Positions 23,701-36,702 of a stretch of 64,000 nt of DNA are shown piece by piece. The first letter of the stretch is position 1. Every line of letters starts with the position of its first letter. This DNA comes from Acholoe squamosa (taxonomy: Eukaryota > Annelida > Polychaeta > Phyllodocida > Polynoidae), in assembly GCA_949317995.1 (NCBI GenBank), contig OX439040.1, positions 71,893,972 through 71,957,971 on the forward strand, read 5' to 3'. Made by a program: the position numbers and the translations under genes. Below the pieces are notes generated by a model, which saw only the letters and a program-made list of their open reading frames with translations, was not told where the DNA came from and searched no databases.

Positions 23701-26700
23701 AAGTAATCTAATCAGGTTTGATGAGTGGTAGGCATGCTTCCAATGCAGATCCTTTTTTCCTGGTAGTTATTACATCTTTTTTTTTCTGCTAATTGCTTAT
23801 CCTTGTCTGTTCATTCTTGCTTGCCAATCCATTCATTTTCAGACACAGTGCAAATGTGCAATGACGCTCATTGTTGGTAGTACTTGTTGTACCCATGATT
23901 CCCAAGAATAGATAGTTTAAAAGAAGACTTGTAAGAAGGTGGAAGATGGAAAGTGTATCAAAATACACATCAAATTCCCGTTTAGATTCGATTGATCCTA
24001 TCAAATGTAAAGGTTATTTGAATATAGATATAGAACAATGTTTGCCTTGGATGATTTAATGAAATACATTGTTTTTGAGAGGAAATGCCCATTTGAAACA
24101 CTGGACCTATCACCAAGCACCTAAGGAGGTGGATCTGAAGAATGGTGTGTGCTCTGGCAGATCTAATGAAGATGTCAAATATCTCTCTCCTATTTTCCTG
24201 ACCCTTTCCTGGCTACCACAGGGTACATTAATGCATTACATCAAATCCATGCTGGTGACACCCTCCTCATTGTAACAGTACATGTGAGTTGACAGAACTC
24301 CATTATTACTACCAAGATGCAATAACCTTTAGGCATCACACACCCCTTAGACGGTTTACGGTTTGGGAGCTGCATGACACTCAAAGGTTCATATTCTACG
24401 TATTTGGCATTGCATCCAAAGATGCCATTTTGCCATTTGTAACCAATCAAGCCAAAAAATCGCAATACAATGCAACAGGAATTATTAATATTGATGTAAA
24501 ACAGAGGCCTGCTCTTGAGCAGACAACTACCCAAAAGTGTGTGTATGCAACTTACGAAGAAATAGCCAAAAGGTAATGATTCTGCATTAGACCTTTAGAG
24601 TCTTATGGTTGGGACAAGCAGCTCATATGCTGGGGATTAAGCACATCACAATGGGCAGGAGGAACAGGACAGGAAGAAACAAGGGACAGGGGTGGCAGCA
24701 TCAGGCCCCTTGACATTTATATCTATGCCATATTCATAGGTACACTGCAAAAATGGTGTTTAGATCCTAAACACAATTCTAAACATATTCTTGCAACGTT
24801 TTTGTAATCACATTAATTTCCTAGACATGTTTAGCCAAACAATGTGCTTAGCTCAAGTGTTTAGAAATGTAGGTGTTAAGGTTAAACTTTTGTGTTTAGA
24901 TATATGAATTTTTGTGTTTAGGTGTTTAAGAATTTTTGTGTTTAGATGTTTAAATGATTTGATGGAGAGTTAAGGTTTGCAGACATGTATGCATTAAAAA
25001 ACAGATATATATATTATATATTTTTTTTTCTCATTTACTGGGGGGGGGGGCATCAGCAGGTATTTACTTGTCGAAGTCTCCAAAGATGTCAGCCACACCT
25101 ATTTATGTGTACATATATTACACACTGCATCAGAATGAGAGACCTGAGAAAGTACAACAACTTGGCAGGAAGGACATTGCCTTATCTATTCCAGAATAAC
25201 ATCAAATAGGTGTCAGTCATGGAGTTTATTGATTATTTTATGGTAATAATGGTGTCATGAGGTGAATCTAGTCAATTTTCTATTGCCCTTTCTATTCACA
25301 TGACATTCTATGAAATGAAACCATGATAAACATGGGGTTTGGGGACATTTGTCACAACAATTGATTATAGCTGTGTGCAGATAGTCCAGTCAAAGGTAGT
25401 GCTGCTACCTGCTGTGGATTCAACTTCCAATTATCTAAACATATTGATGTTTAAATCTAAACACCTATTATTCAACTGTCTCAACTTTAAACATCTAAAC
25501 ATGTTTAGCATAAATGTTTATGTAGTTAGAATAAAAGTGTTCATTTCCTAAATGTGTAGTCGATGATACACCTAACTGACCTATTATGTTTAGGTTTTAA
25601 ACGTGTTTAGACCTAAACATGTTTAAAATCTAAACACCATTTTTGCAGTGTATGTCCCTGACACCTGCTAAGACCTTGAGGCCTTGAATGACTTGTTTTT
25701 GGCTAACCCCTTTATGAACTGTATGATACCTAGGATTCCGTGTCGGTTTTTGTATGTTGGTGATCATTCATGAGTGTGCATGAGTCATTTGATGGTGGAT
25801 AGCATTTAAATGTTGCAATTTGCCAATACTTTTTGCTGTAACCCTTGAAGAGAGCGCTACTTATCTGATTAAAGCATCAACAAGAAACTTAACTTCAAAA
25901 GAGAATGCTCAGCAAAACTCACCAGCTAGTCGGAAATCTAGTGAGCACCATTAGGGATAGGTCTACCACATAACTACCCCTCTTGGCTTTCATGTCTACC
26001 CTTAGCTAATTAAAATGCTCCCATTTCTCTACCAGATATGAGTTCAGAATTAACCATGAGCAAAAGATCCCACAGGGATGATCAGTCTACACATTACATG
26101 AAGAGTAAAATGGTTAATAGCTGATGGCATGTATAAGTAGGTGAACACCTACTGGTGTCAACAAGGAGACATTTCCCAACATGGTACGACTGCAAACAGC
26201 CACTATTATTTGAAATCCTCAAAGCCTTCATCAACATCTCAATGTCATTGGGCACTGTTTACACCACACTGAAATGAAAAAAGAATTGTCTTGTCTATTG
26301 AGAATGAAATCACATCTACAAGAACATAATTATTAAGATATATGTGGGGTTATTAGCACACCCATTATGACAAAGTAGAGACACTGCTGTTACCCTGAGC
26401 ACATCACTACTCCCTCCACAATCTGCTGCTATACATTAAACAGTACTCCATATTCCAGTATGAGGTCCCTGATGACACTAATTCTGTTCCAATGACTGCT
26501 GGACATGGTGCTAAGGGCCCTACAGTATTAGTGGTAGGGCACCTTATAGACCAGTATAGATGGCTAATTTGTCATTAAGCAATCCCCTTATCATGCATTA
26601 TTTACACCTGAACTAGGGGCAGGGGAGCCATTGGCTGTTCATGGGCCTGAATATGAGGCAGTTAGTGTTTAGGGATGTAACCTTTTATGGGCAACTCGGT

Positions 26701-26900
26701 CCATAAATGAACTACCTTTGGCTTTGTGCTGTAACGATGCATGAGGGCAAGTCTGAGAGGTAATTTGAAAGGGCTGCATTTATCTACAGTGTTAATGCCA
26801 TCATTAGAATGATGGGTCAAATGCAGAGAAAGTGCACAAATGAGGGGCACACAGTGCAGAATAACAAAAGTAAAAAAAAAACAATAAAACTTTATCATGT
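20740..26900. repeat. Segmental duplication block II, copy a
   Basis: Repeated in the same orientation at about 29590-38060. Landmarks: 21040-21110 with 29640-29720, 21400-21480 with 30020-30110, 21590-21650 with 30230-30300, 23160-23500 with 31570-31870, 24620-24740 with 34470-34590, and 26030-26680 with 36940-38010. There is also older internal redundancy: 21600-22080 resembles 26070-26680, so an ancestral smaller unit was duplicated before the large one. No coding exon is evident. The TIR element at 24743-25650 is an insertion specific to this copy. Confidence 0.7.
24743..25650. mobile_element. TIR element (CACTGCAAAAATGG ends), full-size copy, TA target duplication
   Basis: The element begins CACTGCAAAAATGGTGTTTA and ends with the inverse complement, TAAACACCATTTTTGCAGTG. 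It is flanked by TA on both sides. The paralogous segment of block II at 34581-34600 reads straight through with a single TA, so boundaries and the 2-bp target duplication are directly supported. Both subterminal regions (24770-24960, 25440-25620) are packed with TGTTTAGATGTTTA-like motifs, inverted on the right side. The centre holds AT-rich DNA with a run of G at about 25039-25050 and no transposase. Ends and TA duplication fit a Tc1/mariner-like or CACTA-like non-autonomous element; the superfamily is uncertain. Confidence 0.85.
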
Positions 26901-26939
26901 TGATAATGTAACATCTTAGCTCTATGAAAACCTTTGGTG

Positions 26940-28070
26940 GACTGGCGTTCTCAAAAAACTGTAGTTTTTATTCATGGTCTTTTAAAGGCGTCCAAGAGAA
27001 TAACTCTAGAAATTGATTAAAATATGTTATAAGACTTCCCAGCACCTCCTTATTCTATCTGCAAGTATATACAGGGCTGGGGAGTAGGTTTACTCAGTAT
27101 GATAATGCTAAATCATCAACTTTTTGTTTTACAGGCTCAGGAAAGGTCAGAAATATTGAAAAATCCCAAATTATTTGCTTGACATCACCAACATTACCCT
27201 ATATTCATCAAAACTACTCTAATTGTTACTAAAATTACGGTAGTATAACCTAAGTATATCTGCTATGGTTTAAGTGTGCATGGTACCATATTTACATGGC
27301 ACTGCCTAGATACACAGAAATGGTTATTGTCTCGGAAGCCTCAAAACCCTGAAAAGATTTTATATGCCATCCTACACCTAGTTAACATCGTCACAACCCT
27401 TTCAAACAATTATGTTCAACACAAAAGAGTCAGAACTTGGAGTTCATGTCAATAGACCATCATTTTCCAAGCATTTTGACTATAGAATGGTGTCTTCTAC
27501 ATCATATTTTTCCTTACACTTTCTGAGTCTACACCAGTGTTTGATCACGAAAACATGTCTTAATATCACTCCCACATCTTTACTCCATCAGTCCAATGTC
27601 TGTCCTATCTGGATAAACAATAATTAAGACAATCCTGTTGTTTTGAGGCCCAAAGTAGTAAAGTATTCCAAAAATGAGATAATGTCTCGGACGCCTCAAT
27701 ATTTCTGCAACCCTGTTATGAGCCCTAGTAGTATCAAGCATCATCAAATATGTATGAGACACATTAATTATTCAATGTTGTTCAATACTACCACATATAT
27801 CAACACTATAGCCATATCTGCCAGAGATAACATGATGTTGGTGAGGCGTCCGATACGTTAATGAGGCGTCCAAGGCGGAAACTCAGTCCACGATTGATTT
27901 TTTTCTCCATAAATCAGAAAATAAGTGGCCTGTTACAAAGATCTTTCTGTCAACTTAGCACCCCTATAGAAGCTTTAGATGGAGGGTATTAAAGATATTG
28001 TTTAGATATACAATTTATGCATTTATTGAGACCTTTTAGTTATTGTCTTGGACGCCTCACTGAGTAAAGT
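26940..28070. repeat. Cluster of GAGGCGTCC-containing repeats
   Basis: A GTCTCGGACGCCTCA-like sequence occurs at 27329, 27684 and 28044, spaced 355 and 360 bp, and in inverse form at 26985, 27843 and 27863. The sequence between the spaced copies does not look tandemly repeated, so this is more likely one element or a nest with several inverted subterminal motifs than a satellite. No coding frame supports a gene here. Confidence 0.45.
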
Positions 28071-28399
28071 TTGTAATTTGCGACCCGCTTACTTTAAGAA
28101 CTTTTGCCCAACAGATCTAAAGTAATAATGTTCTGAAAGCCTAGAGTGTTATCTCTTGAATGAGACCAGAAAAGACAGGATTAGGTTAGCTATATATCAT
28201 TCTGAAGCTAGATGAAGGTGAGAAACCCCTGTTTTCCCCCTGTTTTGTGCACTCTCTCTGAATTTGACCCTGATACACCATGACCAGGGTTCAATCATAA
28301 TGTGAGCGCTACTACCAAAGCACAATGACAAGATTCATTGAAAGCATGATTGCAGTTCCTTAGAGGATGTAGATCTTTTCTAAAATAATTAGAAGTTAA

Positions 28400-28720
28400 A
28401 TGCTGGAACAAACAGTTCATAGGGTCGAGAACACATCACCATGGACAGGAGGAGTAAGGGCAGACAGGGGTAGGGGCAGACTGCATCAGGGTCAGTAACT
28501 ATTTGACATTTAAGCAGGCCATACTTATACATAAAAGTCCATGGCGCAGAGAGAGGCATTGAGGGTGGGAGAATATAGCCATAAGATAATGACCTTTTAT
28601 TTCCCTTACACCATCAAGATGGAGTAATGCTCCAAGGTCGGTCTGATGTAAGACTGATTTTATGTACAGACGCAGTTCAGGCGTATTGCTCACCAGGCTG
28701 ACATGGATGTATTTATAGCA
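28400..28720. repeat. Partial extra copy of a block II segment
   Basis: Resembles 24590-24760 and 34440-34600: the shared order is 'cagttcat..gg', 'cacatcac.atgg.cagg', 'gcagcat.agg' and 'tgacattta'. It lies just before copy b, as expected from an unequal exchange or an incomplete earlier duplication. No gene is visible between this and 29590. Confidence 0.5.
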
Positions 28721-31700
28721 GTTACATTAATTTGAGACCATAACCCATCAAGCTTTGATCAAAGCTTCTACCCCCCCCTACAGACTATGGACAGCATGAC
28801 TTAGTTCAGCTTTGTAAAGAAATGGCAAAATCACATAGCATCGAAAGATTATATGGCCCTAAAAATTGATAACTGCACCAGTCTCAGTGGTGTCCCACGG
28901 TTTACTGAAATAGTTGGCCCCCTTTCATGAAGCAGGTCAAGGGAATGGGAAAATATATGAATGCGAGGGAACACACTATAACAATGTTCATAAGCTACTT
29001 AATCATTGGCCACCTGTGGGTTTTGTCCTTTTTTATTTATCATTCATAACAATGGGCAAACAAATTGATAAATAAACACTGACATGGTTCATCCGCGGGC
29101 AGTGGATGACCTGATAGGGGAAAGACTGCATCAATCTTAAGATTCAAGCAATTATAAACAGAACGTGATAAATTATTGCCATTGTCCTCCCATATAAAGA
29201 TTGTCAGCTAACCCTGCCACAATGATCAAACTTCCCATTCTCAACCAATCAACAAAGTTCCAATATTCAGATTGAATGAATTCAATGAAGGTAGTTTGTA
29301 GTTAATGGACAATATCAGAACTGATTGCTAATTGCCCCATTAAAACCAGTCCCTTATCCCCAACAGACAGCCCCAAAATAGGAAATCGCCTAAAACTAGT
29401 ATGGCTGCTATCTTGATAATGATTTGTAGTACAGATAGACATGACAAGGGAAATGGGAAGTGCATATCATGTTGTTTCTGACCATATCAGGATAGCATGA
29501 TTCTTGAGGGATTTGCAATATGTTTCCTTCTATTGGAATGTTACACTGATGGCGTCTTTACTCACAAACTTAACATTAGTTAAACTTTCTTGAATATTCT
29601 TTTGCATTGTTACACATAGGGGGTCCTCTCCATAACTGGACTTGAGTGTCGTGAGGAGAAAAGGAAGTTTTAAATAAAGGGAGAACCTGAAATATATATG
29701 GCATGAAGAAATGATTAAGTGACCAATTGTGAAAACAAGGCAAATTAATGTTATATTGATTGATCAAATCAACTCTGTTGTCTGTTCTTTGGTGTTGTCA
29801 AATTGGAGGAGGGATATTCTTCGCCTGTACATCCTCTGACATTTTCTCAATATATGCAACACATGCAGACACTTCATTGTTGGCAGTAATACAATTACTC
29901 TTTCAGCCTAAGTGGAAATTCTGCTGCTGCCTTTCTTGGTGCAAACGTAGATTACCTCCAAGTCAATACACTAGGTGAAAATGTGTTCTTACTACCATCA
30001 TATCAAAGTAGGTTGACTATAAAGATTAAAGATTCAATGTGTTGATCAAGAAGATAGTTCTTCAATATGTTCTGCAAATACAAAGGAAAAATGTCTTTGT
30101 AAAATTGTTAATCTGCTAAAGACAGGTTGGTCATCTTTCTACTCTTCTTACCGCTTCCTTCCTCTATTCACTACTTCCTTACTCCTAGGCTATGTGAGAA
30201 GAATTATTCATGAGAACAAGGTCCCAGATGGGTGATCGGTCTACACTACACATGGTGATTCCAGGTGCAGGAGCCAGAGGCATAGATGCAAGGATTGATA
30301 ACTTGTGTTGAATAGTGTTAAGCTTAATGAGGTGGCATACTGTGTTAAAGAATCTAAGTAATTTTATCTAAACTGGTCTGTGCCCCAATACTAATACAAG
30401 ACCCAGAGGGCATTTCTACACATTGTACAACTAGACGAACATTGCTAAGACTCAGAGCACTAATAAGCACTCGAGATGGGCAAAATACCCTGAGAAATAG
30501 CAATGTTAGGAGATGTTGTGTCTCTGAGCAGTGCCTTCCACATCCTAAATCTCCATAAAAGAGCACTCTGTGTTACAGGAGGAGGTCCCTTTAATGGCAG
30601 AAATTAGAGAATTAAACTTCCATCGAAAGAGTTGCCTTTATCTTCCACAACATTTATGCTCACAAAGTCTTGTGCCACTGCCAGAGGGTGTTTCTCTCAG
30701 GAATTCAAGTATGCACCATGTTGAGAAATGAATATAAGAATATATCACTGTTATGATGGCTAATGTAGGTGTTAGTCATAGTCTATATAGTATCATCATC
30801 AGCCCCAGCCTCGATTACTTATCAAATCATTGTAACCCAAAGTTTAAAAAGAAAAATGATCCATTGTCCTGAAGCATTTTTCTATTCAATTAAGCCTACC
30901 TGGTTGCTAGTGATTTAAATTGATTGCCATACATAGGTTGGCAACAGGCCCTACATTGAGATGGGACAGTGTAGTTAGCAGAAGAAGTAGTGAGCAATTT
31001 AAAACAGAGGCCTATGCTAGCACAACAATTAATCAGTAAACTTTATGCTACAAGCTGCAGTTAGCTAATACAATATCAACCCCGATCCTCAAAGCATAAA
31101 GTTGCAGCATATCCATAGACTCTATGCCAGAGTCTATGAATATGCTGCAGAAAGTGAAAGCGTGATTGCGGCTGTTTAGATCTTGGCTTTCCTGTAATTA
31201 TCTTGATGAAGCTATTCTACCTGTTGCTGCCAGGAAACATAATCTATTCCTGCCATTTGATGTAATATTAATGACTATGTGATGGGCTTTTGCATATAGG
31301 TAGTTCTGGAAACAGGTTGGATAAGGTACCAGGGAATAAGTCGGAGTTGGATACTAAGATTATCTATATTCTAATCCATAAGAAGAGAATCTTTCACATA
31401 ACAGAGGTGAATCTCCCGTATCTTCCTCATGAAACAAAATATCACTTAGGAGTCAAAAGGTATATATTCACAGTAAGAAATTCATGAGGTTCCAGCCTCC
31501 TCCCTCTTAGTTTGTGGCCCTCTCCTCCCTATGTTTCACTATCTGTGCTACAAATAAAGAGTTTGAATAGGGTATTAATAGCTGTTCATTACAATACGGT
31601 AACAGTAATGAGGGAGAAGTTGAGGTGAGAGGCTGTTAGAAGCACAGTATCATTAGTAATAATCAGTGACACGTAGGGTGCATTACAAATGGCAAGGCGC

Positions 31701-32202
31701 TGGGTAAGTGAATAAAAAAACGACTGCACCTTTAGAAGTTAAAGAATCTAGCACAATAATTGATGAGGTTCCAGTTTCTTCTCCCTCAATGCTTTACTAT
31801 ATCCACTCTACCTATAATGAGTCCAAAGAAGGCAGTAATAGCCCTGCACTATGACATCTAATTCAGCAGAGAGTGTTTACCCCTCCTTCCGGTCATATCA
31901 CATGGGGCATGAATGTCAACAACAGTAGGAACTATTTCTGTGGTCTGCAGACCACATTTCCCAAGTATTTTGGCCCACATTCATTCAAAAATCTATTTGT
32001 ATTTAGCGTTTAATTCATGTTATGAGACAGCACTCGTGGGTTTATGGGTTAATAATCCACGACCGCCATGGAATAATGAGTTTATCTAACGTATTCATCA
32101 ATTATGTATGAATTTCTTACCTTATAACCCCAGAATTAATCCATGAGAAGACATTTTGTAAGTGCATGCAATCCGCACAGTTTGCAAAGGCACCGTAGCC
32201 AT

Positions 32203-32852
32203 TGTTTTTACTCCACCCATTATACCCTGGTCTTTCCAAAGACTTTTCGGGTAGAATCCAAGCATGTCAATTCCTGTACTTCTAGCAGCGCCAAATATAC
32301 AATCTCTAGTTGGTGTTCGCCTTCATTTTGTCTCCATTTTCTTAGAAATTAATGAGAATCCAATGATTTTACATAGCGATCCAACGCACACGGCCCGGTA
32401 CATGGCCATTGCATCTTGTTGACGAAGCAGGTAGGTGCCCGGATGTAAGAACTATCGCTATGGAAATGTTTGATATCAACCTTTTAACCTATCTATTCTT
32501 AACTACATGGTGCCAAGGATTATTCCCGACAAGTTTCAGTGCAATTCTGGTCTATATACAGGCCAAATACCAACAAATTCTTTATAAATCGAACCGAAAA
32601 CCAAGCCGGCTTTGTTGAAACTGGAAAAGTAGACCAGATGTCGGCATGTGACACACTTATGGGTCAGAGGTCAGCAAGCCGCAATGGCGGGTGCCGAGAC
32701 GTATCGCTATGGAAAATCAATTGATTCTTATTTATTTCGAAGAAAAAGGAGAAATTAGGCATGGCATGTTCATCTAGGATATCTAAGGATGTTTCCCTGT
32801 TAATAACTCCACCAGGCTCCATTGGATTCTATGCTTACGAGGTCTGTAAACA
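32203..32852. mobile_element. Palindromic element, family A, diverged copy
   Basis: The left side carries CGGGTAGAATCCAAGCATGT and the right side ATTGGATTCTATGCTTACGA followed by TGTAAACA. These correspond to the inverted ends of the better-preserved copies at 35692-36110 and 57836-58242. Internal marks are shared too: a GGAAAATCAATTGATTCTTA stretch near 32712 and a 'gacacactt' stretch near 32650. This copy is longer and its left end appears interrupted, so its exact borders are uncertain. Confidence 0.5.
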
Positions 32853-32906
32853 TCAGGTATGTCAGACAACTTTTTCAAATCCTTGATGTACATTGCCTTG
32901 TATCAC

Positions 32907-32975
32907 CAGTCGGCTTGGTATAGTGGACAGCAAGCTTGCCTCCTGCCACAGCGGCCGGGGATCCATTCCCCAATG
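32907..32975 (+). other. tRNA-like segment (short-element Pol III head)
   Basis: A box-like TGGTATAGTGG (32916-32926) fits the Pol III A-box consensus, and GGGATCCATTCCC (32958-32970) is a near-match to a B box. The middle matches the tRNA-like segment at 36642-36702 (shared 'gcggccgggg'). It is best read as a tRNA-derived short-element head next to the family A palindrome, not a functional tRNA gene: a good anticodon arm and acceptor stem could not be drawn. Confidence 0.5.
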
Positions 32976-32989
32976 AACCTAAATGGTTT

Positions 32990-34440
32990 TAAAAGGAAAT
33001 GTATGGAGGAGTTGACTTTGTATATTCCTCCAATTTATTAACATGTCCAGATTGAAACTAGCACCTTCTTGAAGACGAACAAAAGGCCTGAGAGTGTGTT
33101 ATGGCTGGATAAAGAAACTCTGGTTATGAGCAAAAACGCACTGTAGAGGCCAGAATCGTGAGATAATACTTAATACAGCCCTCATGCCATGGTAAATACC
33201 TTATATATTCATGTCCTGGTTCAGGATAAGCTGTATATTTATGGTTTTCCAGTAATCTGGCATTCAATCCAGTCGGGAAGACTACGACATGTTTTGATTT
33301 CAACTTGTTTTCGGTTTCTGTTCATTTGCATTCAGTCACCAGGAAAGCGTTCATTCTCCAAGCAGATGTTTTGACTATGTTGTCTATGCATAGATACTAT
33401 GATGTGGGGGTGGAGTGTCGAAGCCACCGAGGTCAAGGGTCAACTTGAGCGACTGGTCCAAACTGGCCCCAGTTCGACCACTATAGTGTGAGTCGTCTCT
33501 GGCGACCAGCATTTCTGGGTAAAAGTAGTTCTGGGCGCTGGTTGCTGTAGTGGTTACATGTAGGCAGGTATAGTGCATAGTAATATTCCCCAGAATATGA
33601 GGGACCCAAATTCCCCAAACACGAGCGAGGGAGTTCCCTGAATCCCGACTGGACGAGACTGCGTCTGCTCTCTTACCAGATCCTTAGTAGGTTATATAAA
33701 ATACAAAGAGGAAACGATGTGCGCGTACATTTTAACAAACATATTGTTCTGTAAGGGTCATAATAGCCTAGTAAACTTTATCTGAATATAGATATGGATT
33801 ATTTAGAGTTAAGATGCATGGATATGTGAGTTTAGCACAAAATAAGTGAATTTTATATTGGGAACTATATTTTCTGCGGAGCACTCTCAATCTGGAAGTT
33901 GACAGTAAAGGCCAACATGGCTGCATCTGTTCGTATAACTCTCTCGAGGGAAATATGACTGGCTCTCGATGTCAATACAGATATTCAATACAGAAAAATC
34001 GTCACAAATTGTCAATCGTATACTTTCTGTCTGTGGGATACACTAATGCATTTTTTCAACTTGCCATGATGATATTCTAAAGCTGACCTTGGTAGAAAAC
34101 AGGGCAGATTGGCAATCCTATGCAATTAATACACTTTTGAAAAAAACATCTTAAATCACATGAGAACTACATGCCTCCATTATTAAAGCCAAGGCATAGT
34201 AACCTTTAAGCCTAACATTTGAAGAGGTAATCCTTTAGGACCTGCACTCCCAGGCTCTTACTTTTGGCCATTGCACCTCACAAATGCAATCCTATGAGTA
34301 ATTTGCAATCGATGACTTGTAATACCATGTCAAGGAACAACAAACTCATCGATACAAGATTATGTATGTATCTTAAGCAGGCAGCTTCCTCCAAGGGAGT
34401 CAATTTATTCATCTTGGTAACAAATGGGAGAAAGGTGATA
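32990..34440. other. Gene-free stretch
   Basis: No supported gene. 33410-33660 is GC-richer than its surroundings and contains a split inverted repeat (CCACTATAG..GCGACCAGC against GCTGGTTGC..TGTAGTGG, about 33477-33556), probably remains of a short foldback element. The rest is AT-rich sequence without recognisable features. Confidence 0.4.
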
Positions 34441-35576
34441 ATTCTACATTTGATGCTTATATAAACAGCTCACAGGGTGGAGATTAAGCACATCACAATG
34501 GACAGGGGGAAACAGAACAGGAAGAGACATGGGAGAAGGGTAGGCAGCATAAGACCCCATTGACATTTACATATGCCATATTCATAGTTATGTCCTTGAC
34601 ACCCAGTTCGGCCTTGGGGGTATAGGCGAAAGCTGATCAGGTAATGGCTTGCTTTTGGCTAACCCTTTTTTGAACTGCATGATGCCTCAGGCGTTTTTTT
34701 TTTTCTTTTGTATACATGCAGATGATCCTTCATAAGTATGCATGTATCAATGGTGCAGTGTTAGCAACCCCTCATTTAAGACACACTATGATTTCACAAC
34801 AGACCTATAAGCCACACAGAGGAGCTTTTCTGGGACATTTAACTCAAATTAGAACATGCTGGTTGTAAATCTGGGCTGCAGTTGAGGGTGTCTTTATGCG
34901 ATAGAAACCTGGGTCATAAAAGCATTGCAAGCAGGGTTGTATAGTCCCCTCCTTCGTCGGGAACTATAAAACCCTGTAGAATTCATTTTAAACGGCCTTT
35001 AGAGCAGCCATGGGATTTGGAAGGGTTACATGAGGCAGGTATAGTTTAGTTTGATGTACAACGTACACCTTATATACAAGCTATAACGGTATACCTTAAT
35101 ACAGTTAACCTTATGAAAATATACTGCGTCCTATATATGCAGGAGGATCCATAGAAGAGATTTATAGAAATCATGGATTTTCCGACACAGGTAGCAATAA
35201 GTTACGTAGCTTCTAAAAGTGACCGCTGGGCTAAATTTGAATAGCTAATGAGGAATCTAGTGAACACCTAAAAGGATAGGTCCTGAATACTCCTGTCTAC
35301 CCCTCTTGGCTCTCATGTTTACCCTAAACTACTCATGCCTTGATCAAGAAGGAGTCCATAACTATTCATGATTATACCACTATTGTGGCACCTCCCTTAC
35401 TGTTATGCCCTCTCCTACCAGTGCATTATGAGAGCATATACGCACATGTGCATTTTTTTGGATTTTTGGATATACTTTTTCGAGGTCAAGTTGGACTTAG
35501 AATATTTTGGGAAATTTTGGGAGACATACAAATTCAGTCTCGCCATTGTTTCAATGTGAAAAATCGTCCAAACTCG

Positions 35577-35638
35577 TAGGAGAATTGCACCCCGGCCGCA
35601 GTGGAGGTAGGCGAAGACCTTAGCCATAGCGCCACACT
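35577..35638 (-). other. tRNA-like segment in left arm of foldback
   Basis: On the minus strand it reads TGTGGCGCTATGGCTAAGG (A-box region) and then GGGGTGCAATTCTCC in the B-box position. The right-arm partner keeps the better B box GGGGTTCAATTCTCC. It resembles the head of a tRNA-derived short element. It lacks a plausible acceptor stem, so it is not called as a tRNA gene. Confidence 0.55.
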
Positions 35639-35691
35639 TGATGAAACCCAATACGATAGTAAATAACTTCTAACCTGGGGTCCTTGTCCTA

Positions 35692-36110
35692 TGTTTACAC
35701 TCACTTTTCGTATGGAATCCAAACATGACATGTTATAATATCAAAGTTCCAAGAAGTATTCGATCCATAGACGAGGAATGTTTGCTAATTTTCTCCATTT
35801 TCTTCGATATAAATAAGAATCCATTAATTTTCCCAACGTACGCGAGTCGCGGTCCGGCCATTCCCACCCGCCTCCTTGTCCGGCAAAAGTGTGTCAGTGG
35901 CCCGGATGTAGATATAGGTCATCCGCTCGCCGTACGAGGAAGACGGCGAAAATTTCGGACCATTTTGGAAAATCAATCGATTCTTATTTATTTTAAATAT
36001 ATCGGACATATCAAGCATGGAGTATTCACCTAGAATGTCTAAGGATATGTATGTTTTAATTTGAAAACTTGTCATGGTTGGATTCGATACGAAAAGTGAC
36101 TGTATACACA
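35692..36110. mobile_element. Palindromic element, family A
   Basis: The left end is TGTTTACACTCACTTTTCGT followed by ATGGAATCC. The right end carries GATTCGATACGAAAAGTGAC near its terminus, the inverse of the left end. The interior is itself nearly palindromic around 35830-35980 (GGTCCGGCC and GGACCATTTT marks). A relative of about the same size lies at 57836-58242. No coding capacity: a non-autonomous foldback MITE. Here it sits between the two tRNA-bearing arms of the family X composite. Confidence 0.65.
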
Positions 36111-36641
36111 GCGGTACCTCTTCCGGCAAGGAACAAAAACAATGGCTTCGCGCAGAGCGCTGACCCGGGCCTTATCGCTTGCTTTTACAAAATGTCTTGT
36201 CGTGGCTATATTCTGTGGATATCAGGTTAGAAATTAATACAAGATGGAGGAAAAGGTGGTATTAATGGAATGTGGCATAAATATGGCAGCACAAGGGTGG
36301 TATATTGACGAATATTACACATCCATTGATTTTCCAAAATGGTCCGAAATTTTCGCCGTCTTCCTCGTACGGCGAGCGGATGACCTATATCTACATCCGG
36401 GCCACTGACACACTTTCGCAGGACAAGGAGGCCGGTGAGAATGGCCGGACCGCAACTCACGTACATTGGGAAAATCAATGGATTCTTATTTATATCGACG
36501 AAAATAGAGAAAATTAGCACACATTCCTCGTCTATGGATCAAATACTTCTTGGATTCCATACAAAAAGTGAGTGTAAACATAGGACAAGGACCCAAGGTT
36601 AGAAGATATTTACTATCGTATTGGGTTTCATAACCGTTCAG

Positions 36642-36702
36642 TGTGGCGCTATGGCTAAGGTCTTCGCCTACCTCCACTGCGGCCGGGGTTCAATTCTCCT
36701 AC
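36642..36702 (+). other. tRNA-like segment in right arm of foldback
   Basis: GTGTGGCGCTATGGCTAAGG (36641-36660) followed by GGCCGGGGTTCAATTCTCC (36681-36699) gives recognisable A and B box positions at tRNA-like spacing. It is the inverted partner of 35577-35638. This is probably a tRNA-derived Pol III head carried inside the foldback. Whether it is transcribed cannot be judged. Confidence 0.6.

Noticed and set aside
24289..24576. 95-codon open frame as a possible exon
   Set aside because: Not preserved at the paralogous position (about 34210-34450), no splice context and no recognised domain.
24743..25650. Firm assignment to the CACTA superfamily because of the CACTG end
   Set aside because: The proven target duplication is TA (2 bp), which also fits Tc1/mariner-like elements, and no transposase is present.
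32907..32975. Functional tRNA gene
   Set aside because: A and B boxes are visible, but no acceptor stem or clean anticodon arm could be drawn, and the B box is altered. The same reasoning applies to 35577-35638, 36642-36702, 49682-49751, 49880-49948, 57141-57212 and 57342-57412.
35725..36129. Open frames of about 100 codons on both strands
   Set aside because: They lie in the palindromic family A element and are mirrored at 36227-36520. No family resemblance.
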